This document shows positions 1 to 9,219 of a DNA stretch of 64,000 nucleotides, in pieces. Position 1 is the first letter of the stretch. Each line of letters starts with the position of its first letter. The notes below the pieces were generated by a model that had not been told where the DNA came from, did not search any database, and saw nothing but the letters and a program-made list of their open reading frames with translations. Source of the stretch: Burkholderiales bacterium (GTDB lineage: Bacteria > Pseudomonadota > Gammaproteobacteria > Burkholderiales > Burkholderiaceae_C); the NCBI GenBank assembly GCA_016223165.1, contig JACRPO010000007.1:682001-746000 (forward strand), given 5' to 3'. Made by a program: the position numbers and the translations under genes.

Positions 1-1420
1 CGCCGGAGATCTCGCGGTTCCAGGCCTTCACCATCGCCTCGAAGAAAGGCGCACCGGGGCGGCTGCGGCTTTCGAGCTCGCTTCGCGTGTAGGCGGCGGC
101 GACCGACGGTTCGCTGAGCAGCGCTGCACGTGCGGCTTCGGCCACAGTGGCGAGATCGAGGTTGCGCCGCGCGAGCAGGCTGCGGTCGATCGTCACCTCC
201 GGCCCCGAGAAGTAGCGGCCCAGCTTGGCGACGCCGAAGCGCTTCTCCAGCTCGGCGTTGACGCGGCCGAGCACTTCGTTCCTCGAGGCGCGGCCGGCGT
301 CGAGCCCGCGCATGCGGCTGACTTCGGGCGCCAGCATGAACCCGTGGTCGGCGGTCAGCACCGCGAGATAGTTGTCCTTGCCCACCGCGGCATCGAGGTC
401 ACGCAAGAAGGCCTGCAGCATGCGGTCGAGGTGCAGGAAGTGGTCGTGCGACATGCGCGACTCGGCGCTCCAGTTGTGGTTGACGTAGTCGTGGCTGGAC
501 AGGCTCACCGAGAGGATGTCGGGCGCCTCGTCGCGGCCGAGCTGCTCGCCGGCGATGGCGGCGCGCGCGAAGTCGAGCGACAACTCGTCGGCGAACGGGC
601 TGCGCAGCAGGCTGGCGTAGAACGCGGGCACGGGTTGCTCGAAGGCCGCGCCCATGGTCATCGGCAGCTTGCCGGGGCGGGTGCCGAACCAGGGCTGGTT
701 GTCGCCGAGCGACTGCGCATAGGCGGTGTCGGCCAGCGCCGGCTTCCACTCGGCCTTGAAGTAGCGGTCGGCTGGCTTGGCCGCGTTGAAGGCCGTGACC
801 CAGGCCGGGTGCTCCTTCATGTAGAAGGTGCTGGACGCGAACGAGCCCGTCTCCGTCATGTACATGTAGGCGGTGCCGGTCTTGCCGGCGGGCAGGATGG
901 CGCCGCGGTCCTTGCCGGAGATGGCGATCACCTTGGATTGCGGCGAGGCGCGCCGCAGCACGTCGCCGACCGTCTCGACGCGCAGGTTGGCCGGGCTCGT
1001 GCCGTCGAGTTTGCCGGTCTTGTGGCCGATGTAGGTGTGGCGGATGTCGCCGGTGCAGTACAGCAGCTCGCCGGTGGCGAGGTCGCGCCAGTCGTTGCCG
1101 ATGATGCCGGTGGCGTGCGGGTAGGCGCCCGTCAGCATCGTGGCGTGGCCGGGCGCCGTGGCGGTGAGGGCGTGGCCGTAGTGAGCCTCGGCGAACCAGG
1201 TGCCGCGGTCGAAGAAGCGCGCGAAGCCATCGGGCTGCCACTGCTCGCGGTACCCCGTGACCTGGCGCATCGGGAGCCCGTCGACGACGAGCAGGACCAC
1301 CAGCTTGGGCCTTGCCGTGCCGGCCGAAGGTGGCGCCGTGCCGGGCCCGGCGCAGGCGGCGACGAGGGCGGCGAGCGCAGAGGCCGCGAGGAGGCGCTGG
1401 GTCAGGCTCTTCGTGTTCAT
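1..1420 (-). CDS. Alkaline phosphatase family lipoprotein (PafA-like), 3' end beyond the window
   Basis: Phosphomonoesterase of the alkaline phosphatase superfamily, expected to act outside the inner membrane. The gene reads leftward off the window edge, so about 473 codons are visible and the C-terminus is missing. It starts MNTKSLTQRL and has a lipoprotein signal ending in a VAAC lipobox with the cysteine at residue 23. LLVVDGLP (Asp47) carries the first metal ligand. TATAPGHAT places the likely nucleophilic threonine at residue 88. Later SSHDYVNH and LTADHG supply the remaining metal-binding Asp/His residues. The motif set is typical of the phosphate-irrepressible PafA branch rather than E. 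coli PhoA. It is transcribed divergently from the cytochrome gene. The substrate cannot be read from the sequence. Confidence 0.85.
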   Translation of the reverse strand, partial: MNTKSLTQRLLAASALAALVAACAGPGTAPPSAGTARPKLVVLLVVDGLPMRQVTGYREQWQPDGFARFFDRGTWFAEAHYGHALTATAPGHATMLTGAYPHATGIIGNDWRDLATGELLYCTGDIRHTYIGHKTGKLDGTSPANLRVETVGDVLRRASPQSKVIAISGKDRGAILPAGKTGTAYMYMTETGSFASSTFYMKEHPAWVTAFNAAKPADRYFKAEWKPALADTAYAQSLGDNQPWFGTRPGKLPMTMGAAFEQPVPAFYASLLRSPFADELSLDFARAAIAGEQLGRDEAPDILSVSLSSHDYVNHNWSAESRMSHDHFLHLDRMLQAFLRDLDAAVGKDNYLAVLTADHGFMLAPEVSRMRGLDAGRASRNEVLGRVNAELEKRFGVAKLGRYFSGPEVTIDRSLLARRNLDLATVAEAARAALLSEPSVAAAYTRSELESRSRPGAPFFEAMVKAWNREISG

Positions 1421-1740
1421 CCAACCACCCTAGGCTGGAGCCCTGCAGGGGACAAGCGGGGATCCCCTCGCCCGCCGTGGGGCCGATCTCGGCGGCCGGA
1501 GCGATGGGCGCCGCCTCGGGCCTGGGCGACGCCCGCGCGTGCCGATGCCGCCACCGTCGGCCGGCCGCAGCGGGCCGCGCGCGCGTGGCCCCGCATCTCC
1601 AACCACGCGGCATGAGAACGCAACGCCGGGCGCGACGATCCCGCGCCGCGCGTACGGGTATGCATCCATCCCGGCATGGCTGCGTACCTCCGTTCGTACA
1701 CCGCTGACCCTGCCCGGCCCGGGCCCACGAGGAGCAATCG
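1421..1740. other. Intergenic region between divergent phosphatase and cytochrome genes
   Basis: These 320 bases hold no convincing gene. The region must contain the promoters for both flanking divergent genes. Near the right end GAGGAGCAATCG directly precedes the cytochrome ATG and is a good ribosome binding site. I see no clear -35/-10 pair or long palindrome. Confidence 0.5.
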
Positions 1741-2607
1741 ATGAAGCAGCAGCAAGCGCACGCGTCCGGCAACCCGTTGCGCGTCGGGGCAACCCTGGCC
1801 ATCCCCCTGGCCGCTTTCGCCGCCGGCCTCGTGGCCGCAGGCGGCGCGGCGGCCCAGGCCACTACCGCCAATGTCGAGGCCGGCAAAGCGCGCGCGCAGA
1901 CCGTCTGCGCCGCCTGCCACGGCGCCAACGGCGTGAGCATCGCCGACAACATCCCCAACCTGGCCGGCCAGCGCGTCGCGTACATCGAGAACCAGCTGCG
2001 TGCCTTCAAGGCCGGCACGCGAAAGCAGGCTTCGATGAATGCCATCGCCGCGCAGCTGGCGCCGGCCGACATCACGGACGTGGCGGCCTACTTCGGCAGC
2101 CTCGTCCCCACCAACGTGGCGCAGAAGTCCGAGCAGCTGCCGCAACTGCAGAAGACGCAGGTGGCCTTCCCGGAAGGCTACCGCTCCAGCTTCCAGATGT
2201 ACCAGACGGTCAACCGCGCCGACATCAACCAGGTGCGCTACCTGTATGCCAACGCCGTGGCCTGGCAGGCGGCGCGCGAGGGCAAGCCGCTGCCCGCCGG
2301 CTCGGTGCTGTTGCTCGAGCAATGGGCGGCCAAGCTGGATGCCGACAAGAAGCCCGTCGTGGGCGCGGGCGGCTTCTACGTGCCGGACCGCCTGGTCAAC
2401 TATGCCGTGATGAGCAGCGGCGCGGGCTGGGGCGCCGGCTTCCCCGAGATGCTGCGCAACGGCGACTGGAACTACGCCGTCTTCGCCCCCGACATGAAGA
2501 TCCGCGCCGGCGCCAACCAGGCCGACTGCCTGGCCTGCCACAAGCCGCTGGACAAGGCGAACTACGTCTTCTCCAACGAGCCGCTCATGACGGCGGCAAA
2601 GCGATAG
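1741..2607 (+). CDS. Secreted cytochrome c fused to a cytochrome P460-like domain
   Basis: Periplasmic dihaem protein of 288 residues. A signal peptide occupies roughly residues 1-39 (hydrophobic AIPLAAFAAGLVAAGG, then AQA). A class I cytochrome c domain follows, with CAACH at residues 56-60 and a distal Met candidate in KQASMNAIA. From about residue 125 the sequence is like cytochrome P460: FPEGYRS, a GSVLLLEQW strand, a VMSSGAGWG turn, and a C-terminal CLACHKP haem site (Cys263, Cys266, His267) followed by NYVFS. P460 proteins are known for hydroxylamine or nitric oxide chemistry. The fused c domain could carry electrons to or from that haem. Activity here is inferred only. The start is set by the strong GAGGAG site. 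Confidence 0.8.
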   Translation: MKQQQAHASGNPLRVGATLAIPLAAFAAGLVAAGGAAAQATTANVEAGKARAQTVCAACHGANGVSIADNIPNLAGQRVAYIENQLRAFKAGTRKQASMNAIAAQLAPADITDVAAYFGSLVPTNVAQKSEQLPQLQKTQVAFPEGYRSSFQMYQTVNRADINQVRYLYANAVAWQAAREGKPLPAGSVLLLEQWAAKLDADKKPVVGAGGFYVPDRLVNYAVMSSGAGWGAGFPEMLRNGDWNYAVFAPDMKIRAGANQADCLACHKPLDKANYVFSNEPLMTAAKR

Positions 2608-2633
2608 CGGCGACCGCCTGAGCGGACCTCCCG

Positions 2634-2655
2634 CCGCGGCGCCACGGCGCCGCGG
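2634..2655. terminator. GC-rich hairpin between convergent genes
   Basis: CCGCGGCGCC, two bases, then GGCGCCGCGG form a perfect 10-bp inverted repeat 27 bp after the cytochrome stop and 25 bp before the stop of the convergent gene. There is no U-tract, so its role as a bidirectional terminator is inferred from position. Confidence 0.4.
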
Positions 2656-2680
2656 CACGGCGCAGCGGCGCGGTCGACCG

Positions 2681-3991
2681 CTACCAGGCGATGCGCGGCA
2701 CGCAGTCGTTGAGCGGATTCGATGCCGACCCGCGGCAGCTCTGCAGTGTGCGCGCCAGCCGCTCCTGCGTCGGGCGCAGGAATTCGTATTCGCGCTGGCC
2801 GCGGCACAGCCGCTCGAGCAGGCCCATCTGCTCGGTGAGCATGAAGATCTCCACCTGCTGCGTGGCCAGGCGATCGGCCTGCGAAGGCCGGCGGCGCTGT
2901 ATGCCTTCGAAGCGCTCCTCCATGCGGCGCAGCGAGGCCTTGCAGTCGTTGCTGCCGGCACTTTCGTCGCTGCCTGCGGCCGCGGCGGGCCTGAGGATCG
3001 CGGCTGGCGGGGGCGTCAGCGCGGGCGCGGGGGCCGTGCCGGCGGCCAGCCGATCGGCGGGCGGCATGGAGGTCGCGGAGGTCGCGGAAGTTGCGGTGGA
3101 CGCGCGCGACGCGGAGGGCGCGGGGGGTGTGGAGGGCGACAAGGCCGAAGAGGGCGCCGCCGCGCCCACCACGTCGGGCACGTCCGCGGCGGCCGCCACC
3201 AGCGCCTGCTGCGGCGTCAGCGTGCTGCCGGGCAGCGTCTGCGGGCAGGGCGGCATCTCGAGCGAGCGCAGTTGCTGCTGTGCCGCCGTCTGGCCGAGGC
3301 GCTGGGCGTCCACCAGCAGCACCTCGCGGCGCTGCGTCCACTCCTGCCGCGTGAGCTCGCAGGCCTGCACGGCCTGGATCGCATCGCGGCAGGGGCTGTC
3401 GCGCTCCGGTCCGGGCCGGGCCAGGCCGCAGGCTTCGAGCTTGAGCTCGGCCTGCCGGTGCGCGTCGGCAGGCACGCGCGCCCGCTCCTGCTGCTCGACC
3501 AGCCGGCGCAGCGCGGCCTCGAACTGCGCCTTGCGCGTCGGCCCGGCCGCCGTCTCGCCCGAGGCGTCTTCGAGGCTGAGGAAGTTGCGGCACAGCGCGC
3601 GGTTGAACTCGCTCGTGCAGCTGGCCAGGCCGGCGGGCGGCACGCCGGATTCAACGAGGGTGCGGCGCAGCACGCTGTCGTCGACCCTGCTGCCGTTGCC
3701 GGCCAGCAGTTGCAGGAAGGTCTGCAGCGCCGGGCAACTGTCGATGATCCTGGCCACGGCCGCGCAGCCGCCATGCGCTTCGCACAACTTCAGGCGTGCG
3801 GCCGGCGCGGGGGGCAGCTCGGCGCGGCACTGGGCCATCGCTGTCTGGCCGAGCGCCGGCGTGGCCATGCCGAGCGCTGCAGCCACGGCGAACAGCATGG
3901 CGAGCGCCGACGGCGCATGCCGGCGTTTCACGACGAGCCCGCTCGCCGCGGCCTGCCGCTGCGGCCTTCCGGCCGACTGAATCTTCCGCAT
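2681..3991 (-). CDS. Secreted cysteine-containing protein of unknown function
   Basis: Unrecognised exported protein of up to 436 residues. The ATG at 3991 gives a long basic N-terminus before the hydrophobic segment SALAMLFAVAAALGMATPALG. A GTG at 3931 would start at VKRRHAPS and give a more normal signal peptide, so the start is uncertain. The mature part has regularly spaced cysteines (MAQC, KLCEAHGGC, DSCPAL, ASCTSEF, LCRNF) and charged helical stretches. A low-complexity Pro/Ala/Thr/Ser linker (TATSATSATSMPP) follows, then a second small cysteine domain ending NDCVPRIAW. The layout suggests two disulphide-stabilised helical domains joined by a flexible linker in the periplasm. It is convergent with the cytochrome gene. 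Confidence 0.6.
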   Translation of the reverse strand: MRKIQSAGRPQRQAAASGLVVKRRHAPSALAMLFAVAAALGMATPALGQTAMAQCRAELPPAPAARLKLCEAHGGCAAVARIIDSCPALQTFLQLLAGNGSRVDDSVLRRTLVESGVPPAGLASCTSEFNRALCRNFLSLEDASGETAAGPTRKAQFEAALRRLVEQQERARVPADAHRQAELKLEACGLARPGPERDSPCRDAIQAVQACELTRQEWTQRREVLLVDAQRLGQTAAQQQLRSLEMPPCPQTLPGSTLTPQQALVAAAADVPDVVGAAAPSSALSPSTPPAPSASRASTATSATSATSMPPADRLAAGTAPAPALTPPPAAILRPAAAAGSDESAGSNDCKASLRRMEERFEGIQRRRPSQADRLATQQVEIFMLTEQMGLLERLCRGQREYEFLRPTQERLARTLQSCRGSASNPLNDCVPRIAW

Positions 3992-4145
3992 CGTCCCGAA
4001 CCCGTCCGTTGGCGCCACTGCTGGCCCGTCGCCGGCCCAATCGCCGGCCATTGTCGCTGCGGACGAAGTTTCGCAGGCCGGCGCGCGCTCTCGCATGCGG
4101 ATGATCAATGACGCGGCGGCCGCGCGGGCCGGGCCGCCGGGCGCT

Positions 4146-4814
4146 TCAGCGCCCGGACGCGAGCGGGTACCAGCCGCCGTTGCTCGCCAGCACGTGATAG
4201 CGCCCGCCGGCGTCGACGTGGTAGGTCTGCCCCTGGTGCTGGTGCGTGCTGTTGGGCTGCCAGGTGTGCGGCAGCTGCAGGCCCTGGCCGTTCGGGAGCA
4301 CGTAGGTGCTCTGGCCCATCAGGCGACGGCCGGCCTCCTGCTGCTGCACGTGGTAGCCGTCGCGATGTTGCTGCTGCGCCAGCGCGCGCTGCGCCTCGGC
4401 CTGGCGCACGCCCTGCCAGGCCGCGGCTTCGCGCTGCTGGATGGCGCCTTCGTTGGCACGCATGTGCGCCATGCCCTGCGAGGAGAAGCCGTTCGTGTAG
4501 ACGTGGTAGTAGGTGTAGGTGGGGAAGTCCATCGCCGGCCGGCCGCCACTTTGCTGCACGTAGCGCTGGTACGCCGCCTGCAAGGCCGGGTCCTGCATGC
4601 GCTGCATGACGATGCGCTGCACTTGGTTCTGCGCCTGGTTGACGGCGGCGTTCTGGCGCGCCAGCGCCTGCCGGATGAGCAGGTCGTAGTCCTGCGCGGC
4701 GGCTGGCAGCGCGGCCAGCGCGAGCAGGCCGGCAAGTGCCGCCAGGCTGGCGAGACGTGCGAAGCGGGCGAAGCCGGCAGTGGGCCGGGAGGGCGTGCGC
4801 AAGGTGCGATGCAT
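4146..4814 (-). CDS. Secreted Gln-rich protein of unknown function
   Basis: Exported protein of 222 residues that I do not recognise. The ATG at 4814 is chosen because CCGGAGCCTCTC lies just upstream as a ribosome binding site; a further in-frame start 12 codons earlier lacks this. A basic N-terminus and LASLAALAGLLALAALPAAAQ form a signal peptide. The mature protein is rich in Gln, Ala and Tyr (QNAAVNQAQNQVQRIVMQRM), with a central segment FPTYTYYHVYTNGF and a C-terminal part with glycine and aromatic residues (GQTYHVDAGGRYHVL, GGWYPL). The sequence suggests a helical coiled half and a beta half. It has no clear operon partner. Confidence 0.65.
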   Translation of the reverse strand: MHRTLRTPSRPTAGFARFARLASLAALAGLLALAALPAAAQDYDLLIRQALARQNAAVNQAQNQVQRIVMQRMQDPALQAAYQRYVQQSGGRPAMDFPTYTYYHVYTNGFSSQGMAHMRANEGAIQQREAAAWQGVRQAEAQRALAQQQHRDGYHVQQQEAGRRLMGQSTYVLPNGQGLQLPHTWQPNSTHQHQGQTYHVDAGGRYHVLASNGGWYPLASGR

Positions 4815-4977
4815 GAGAGGCTCCGGGGGCGTGTGGATCGGTGCCGGCATCTTCGGAGCCCACCGTTAGCCAAGCGCTAGTGAGGCTCGGTAGACCTTGG
4901 TCTCCCAGGCGCCCGTCGGCGGCGCGGCCCGTGGGTGGGCCGCCGGCCGCTTGCGCGGGCCCGGAGCTCCTGCGGCT

Positions 4978-7900
4978 TCAGGCGGCGTCGCCGGGCAGGT
5001 CCGCCGTGGCCCGCGCCGGCCGCCAGCGCAGCAGCGCGGCGCGCAGGCGGTCGGGGTCGATCGGCTTGGTGAGAAAGTCGTCCATGCCGGCCGCGCGCGA
5101 ACGCTCGCGCTCGTCGACCATCGCCGCGGCCGTGAGGGCGACGATGGGCAGCCGTTCAAGGCCGGGCAGCGCACGCAAGGCCCGCGTCGCCTCGTAGCCG
5201 CTCATCTGCGGCATCTGCACGTCCATCAGCACGACATCGGGCAGGCGGCCGGCGGCGAGCGCGCGCTGCAACGCCTGCACCGCCTGCGCGCCGTCGGCAG
5301 ACTGCTCGACCTCGATGCCCCAGCCTTCGAGCATGGCCACGGCGATGAGCATGTTGACCTGGTTGTCCTCGACCAGCAGCACGCGCATGCCGGCCAGGCT
5401 GCCGCTCACCGGCGGCGGCGCCGGCGCGGGCAGCACCGCCTCGGGCAGCGGCAGCTCGAGCCAGAAGCAGCTGCCGCGGCCGGGCTCGCTCGTCACGCCG
5501 ACCTCGCCGCCCATGAGAGCGGCCAGCTCGCGGCTGATCGACAGCCCGAGCCCGGTGCCGCCGAAGCGCCGCGTCGTCGACTCGTCGGCCTGCGAGAACG
5601 GCCGGAACAGCCGCGCGCGCGCCGCCGGCTCGATGCCGAGGCCGGTGTCGTGCACCTCGACGCGCACGCGCTCGCGCGGCTCGGCGCCGGGGCCGCCGGC
5701 GCGCCGCCGGGCACGCACGACGATCTCGCCTTCGGGCGTGAACTTGAGCGCGTTGGAAAGGAAGTTGCCGATCACCTGGCGCAGGCGCAGCGGGTCGCCG
5801 CGCGCACCGGTGCGCACGCTCTCGTCGACCTCGAAGCGCAGGGCCAGGCCGCGTGTCGCGGCCAGCGGCGCATAGGTCTGCTGCAGCGCGCGCAGCAACT
5901 CGCCGAGGTCGAAGGTGGTGCGCTCGAGCTCGAGCCGGCCGGCCTCGATCTTCGAGAGGTCGAGGATGTCGGAGATGATGGCCGCGAGCGCGCGCGCGCT
6001 GTCGACGATCTGCTCCAGGTAGCGCTGGCGCAGCGTGGCGTCCAGCGCCGGGTTGCGGGCGAGCGCCGCCAGGCCGACGATGCCGTTCAGCGGCGTGCGC
6101 AGCTCGTGGCTGGTGTTGGCGAGGAAGGCGCTCTTGGCGCGGCTGGCCGCCTCGGCGGCGCTGCGCGCCTCGCGCAGCGCGCGCTCGGCCTCGCGGCGCG
6201 CCGTCACGTCCTCGGCGATCCAGACCGTGCCGCCGTCGCGCGGCTGCACGGGGTCGATGGCATGCGCGCGCATCAGCGCCAGCAGCGTGCTGCCGTCCTT
6301 GCGCGCCATCGTCGTCTCGAACTCCACGCGCTCGCCGCGCCCGAGCGCCGGGCCGTGGCGCTGTCCGATCTCGGCATAGGTCGCCTCGTCGGGCCACACG
6401 ACGCGGCCGGGCTGGCCGAGCAGCTCGCCCTCGCCCCAGCCGAACATCTGCTCGAACAGGCGGTTGGCGAGCACGAACTGGCGCTCGCGCGTGACGGCGA
6501 TGCCCACCGAGGCGTTGGCGAGGATGGCCTCGCGCTCCTGGCGCAGGCGCTCGCCGGCGGTGAGGTCGCGGCCGCTGATCACCATGTAGTCGCGCCCCTG
6601 CATCGCGAAGCGGGCGGCCGAGATCGACATGTCCAGCCTGCGGCCGCCGCGCGTGCGGAACGCCACCGCCCGGTGGAGGACGCGCCCGCTCTCCAGCAGG
6701 GCCTGCGCGAAGGCGGGGCGGTCCTCGGGCGACCACCAGGTGCCGAGCTCGAGCGAGGTGCGGCCGACCGCCTCCGCGGCGCTCCAGCCGAGGTCGCGCT
6801 CGAAGGCCGGGTTGACCATCGTGAAGCGGCCGCTCGCGAGCTCGGTCACCGCCACCAGGTCGGGCGTCGTCGCCACGAGGTGCGACAGCAAGGTCTCCGA
6901 GCGACGCACCGCGGCTTCGGCGGCCAGGCGCTCGGTGTCGTCGGCGATGATGACCAGCACCGCCCCCTGCCCGGCGACCTCGATGCAGACGCCGGCGGCA
7001 CGCACCGAGAGCAATCGCCCGCCGACGAGGAAGCGGAAATCGGCCATCGGTAGCACGGTGCCCACCGGCATCTTCAGGATCGCATCGCGGCGCTGGTAGG
7101 CGCGCTCGCGCGGCTCGCCGGGCTCGAAGAAGTCGTAGAGGTTGGTGCGGCGCAGCTCGTCCAGCGAGGCGGCGCCGAACAGGGCGAGCGCCGCCGCATT
7201 GGCATCGATGACATCGCCGCCGCGGTGCACCACCAGCGGTGCCGGGCTGAGCGCGAAGAGCTCGCGGTAGCGGCTCTCGGAGGCGCGCAGCGCCAGCTCG
7301 GCCGCGTGCACTTGCGTCACGTCGCGCACCAGGCCCCAGTAGCCGGCGAAGCGGCCGGCCTCGTCGAAGCGCGGGGCGCCGCTCACGAGCAGGTGGCGCG
7401 GCGTGGCCGTGGCCGCAGGTTCGGGCGCGCCCGTCCAGCGCATCGGCACGTCGCGCAACGGCCGGTGGGCGTCGAGGTCGGCACGCAGGCGCCGCAGCAC
7501 CTCGGCGTCGCAGGCGAAGCCGGCGAGCGTCCAGGGCTCGCGACCCAGCACCTGCGCCTGCCGCTCGATCAACTCGCCGCGCTCCTGGGCGGCGTCGGTC
7601 ACCGTCTGCAGGCGGTGCTGCCCGTCGGTCTCCCAGTAGGCGTCGGCGGCGAGGGCGAGCAGGCGGCGGAAGCGCCACTCGCGCTCGGCGGCGTTGCGCG
7701 CGTGGCTGGCAAGCGAACCCGCCACCAGCAGGCCGGCGGCGGTTCCGGCCGCGATGTTGATGGCGTGCAGCGCCAGCCGCACGAGGTGGCCGGCCACCTC
7801 GGCCGCGACGCCGGGCCACCACAGCGCGTGCAGGGCCACCAGCAGCGCCAGCTGCAGCGCGGCCGCGCGCACACCGGCACGGCGGCCCGCGCCGACGAAG

Positions 7901-8331
7901 GCGACGCAGGCGAGCACGCCGAAGAGCGCGAGCGGCACGTCGCCGGCGCTCGTGCGGTAGTTGGAGGCGGCCACGGCCAGGGCGATGCTGTCGAGGGCGA
8001 CGAAGGTCGTGAGCGCATCGGGCTGGCGCTGCGCCGGGGCGCGCAGCGCCAGCGCCGAAGCCACACCGAGCAGCAGGAATGCCGACACCAGCCAGCCCGC
8101 GCCGACCGGCCCCGGCGGCAGCAGCAGCGGCAAGGGCGAGCCGGCGATACTGAGCGCGGCGCCAACGCGGAAGAACCGCCGGCGCGCGCCGGCCACCAGG
8201 GCCGCCGTCAGCGGCGCCGCCGCGGCCTCGGTGTCGGCGTCGGTGTCGGTGTCGGTGTCGGCGCCCCCCGGCTTCTCGCCGCGGTCCTGGCGGGGCAGGG
8301 CCTTGTCCGCATCCGGGAGGCGACGCCGCAT
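4978..8331 (-). CDS. Hybrid sensor histidine kinase with four PAS-like domains and receiver
   Basis: Membrane-bound hybrid kinase of 1117 residues. A cytoplasmic N-tail contains an Asp-Thr repeat. Several hydrophobic segments span residues 50-205, followed by four PAS-type sensor modules to about residue 715. The HisKA domain has the phospho-acceptor His742 in TSHELRTPLNG. The ATPase domain shows NFLSNALKFTPEG, DTGLGIEP and GGTGLGLSIS. The C-terminal receiver has Asp1037 in LMDVQMPQMSG, flanked by VEDNQVN and LTKPID. No DNA-binding output domain is present, so the signal probably passes to an Hpt protein or separate regulator outside the window. It lies 30 bp downstream of pyrF in the same direction, so read-through from purB-pyrF is possible. 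The ligand is unknown. Confidence 0.92.
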   Translation of the reverse strand: MRRRLPDADKALPRQDRGEKPGGADTDTDTDADTEAAAAPLTAALVAGARRRFFRVGAALSIAGSPLPLLLPPGPVGAGWLVSAFLLLGVASALALRAPAQRQPDALTTFVALDSIALAVAASNYRTSAGDVPLALFGVLACVAFVGAGRRAGVRAAALQLALLVALHALWWPGVAAEVAGHLVRLALHAINIAAGTAAGLLVAGSLASHARNAAEREWRFRRLLALAADAYWETDGQHRLQTVTDAAQERGELIERQAQVLGREPWTLAGFACDAEVLRRLRADLDAHRPLRDVPMRWTGAPEPAATATPRHLLVSGAPRFDEAGRFAGYWGLVRDVTQVHAAELALRASESRYRELFALSPAPLVVHRGGDVIDANAAALALFGAASLDELRRTNLYDFFEPGEPRERAYQRRDAILKMPVGTVLPMADFRFLVGGRLLSVRAAGVCIEVAGQGAVLVIIADDTERLAAEAAVRRSETLLSHLVATTPDLVAVTELASGRFTMVNPAFERDLGWSAAEAVGRTSLELGTWWSPEDRPAFAQALLESGRVLHRAVAFRTRGGRRLDMSISAARFAMQGRDYMVISGRDLTAGERLRQEREAILANASVGIAVTRERQFVLANRLFEQMFGWGEGELLGQPGRVVWPDEATYAEIGQRHGPALGRGERVEFETTMARKDGSTLLALMRAHAIDPVQPRDGGTVWIAEDVTARREAERALREARSAAEAASRAKSAFLANTSHELRTPLNGIVGLAALARNPALDATLRQRYLEQIVDSARALAAIISDILDLSKIEAGRLELERTTFDLGELLRALQQTYAPLAATRGLALRFEVDESVRTGARGDPLRLRQVIGNFLSNALKFTPEGEIVVRARRRAGGPGAEPRERVRVEVHDTGLGIEPAARARLFRPFSQADESTTRRFGGTGLGLSISRELAALMGGEVGVTSEPGRGSCFWLELPLPEAVLPAPAPPPVSGSLAGMRVLLVEDNQVNMLIAVAMLEGWGIEVEQSADGAQAVQALQRALAAGRLPDVVLMDVQMPQMSGYEATRALRALPGLERLPIVALTAAAMVDERERSRAAGMDDFLTKPIDPDRLRAALLRWRPARATADLPGDAA
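8231..8260. repeat. Six-base tandem repeat inside the sensor kinase gene
   Basis: Five copies of GTGTCG with one GCGTCG variant encode alternating Asp-Thr/Asp-Ala near residues 24-34 of the kinase. The unit is two codons, so changes in copy number would keep the reading frame. Confidence 0.8.
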
Positions 8332-8361
8332 CAGGCCGCCCTTGTCGATTCCTCGCAGCCC

Positions 8362-9219
8362 TCAGGCGCCGCGAGCGCTATGCAGCAGCTGCCGCGTGGC
8401 CGAAGCCGCGGCGCGCGCCGCCGCGGCATGCACGGCGGGGTCGGCCTGCTCGCCGCCCGCGTAGAGGATGGCGCGCGACGAGCTGACGATCACCGGCGCG
8501 CCGGCGCGCCAGCCGGCACGCACCGTGGCCTCGGCATCGCCGCCCTGCGCGCCGACCCCCGGCACGAGCAGCGGCAGCCGCGGCGCCAGCTCGCGCACGC
8601 GCGCCAGTTCGCGCGGATAGGTGGCGCCGACGACGAGGCCCATCTGGCCGCCGCGGTTCCACTCGCCGGCGGCCAGCCGCGCGATGCGCTCGTAGAGCAT
8701 CTCGCCGCCGGGCACGTCGCTCACCAGGCGCTGCGCCTGCAGGTCGCCGCCGCCGGGGTTGGAGGTGCGGCACAGCACGATGAGGCCGCGGCCGGCGTAG
8801 CGCATGTAGGGCTCGAGGCTGTCCAAGCCCATGAAGGGCGACAGCGTCAGCGCATCGGCGCCATAGCGTTCGAAGGCCTCGCGTGCGTAGTTCTCGGCCG
8901 TCGAGCCGACATCGCCGCGCTTGGCGTCGAGGATCACCGGCACCTCGGGCGCGACCTCGTGAATGTGGGCGATGAGCCGCTCCAGCTGCTCTTCGGCGCG
9001 ATGGGCGGCGAAGTGCGCGATCTGCGGCTTGAAGGCAAGCACGAGGTCGCGCGTGGCGTCGACGATGCCGGCGCAGAAGTCGAAGATGCGCCGCGCATCG
9101 CCGCGCCAGGCGAGCGGAAAGCGCGCCGGCTCGGGGTCGAGCCCCACGCACAGCAGCGATTGCGCGCGTGCTTCGGTGGCGGCGAGTTGCTCGGTGAAGG
9201 TGAGGACAGGGCGACTCAT
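8362..9219 (-). CDS. pyrF: Orotidine 5'-phosphate decarboxylase, type 2
   Basis: Converts orotidine 5'-phosphate to UMP, the last step of de novo pyrimidine synthesis, in the cytoplasm. The 285-residue length fits the longer type 2 family. Diagnostic motifs are LCVGLDPEP near the N-terminus, AFKPQIAHF, and the catalytic VILDAKRGDVGST block with the Asp-Lys-x-x-Asp residues. TLSPFMGLDSLEPY and VPGVGAQGGD lead to the phosphate-binding C-terminus. The ATG at 9219 overlaps the purB stop codon as ATGA, so translation is probably coupled to purB. Confidence 0.96.
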   Translation of the reverse strand: MSRPVLTFTEQLAATEARAQSLLCVGLDPEPARFPLAWRGDARRIFDFCAGIVDATRDLVLAFKPQIAHFAAHRAEEQLERLIAHIHEVAPEVPVILDAKRGDVGSTAENYAREAFERYGADALTLSPFMGLDSLEPYMRYAGRGLIVLCRTSNPGGGDLQAQRLVSDVPGGEMLYERIARLAAGEWNRGGQMGLVVGATYPRELARVRELAPRLPLLVPGVGAQGGDAEATVRAGWRAGAPVIVSSSRAILYAGGEQADPAVHAAAARAAASATRQLLHSARGA

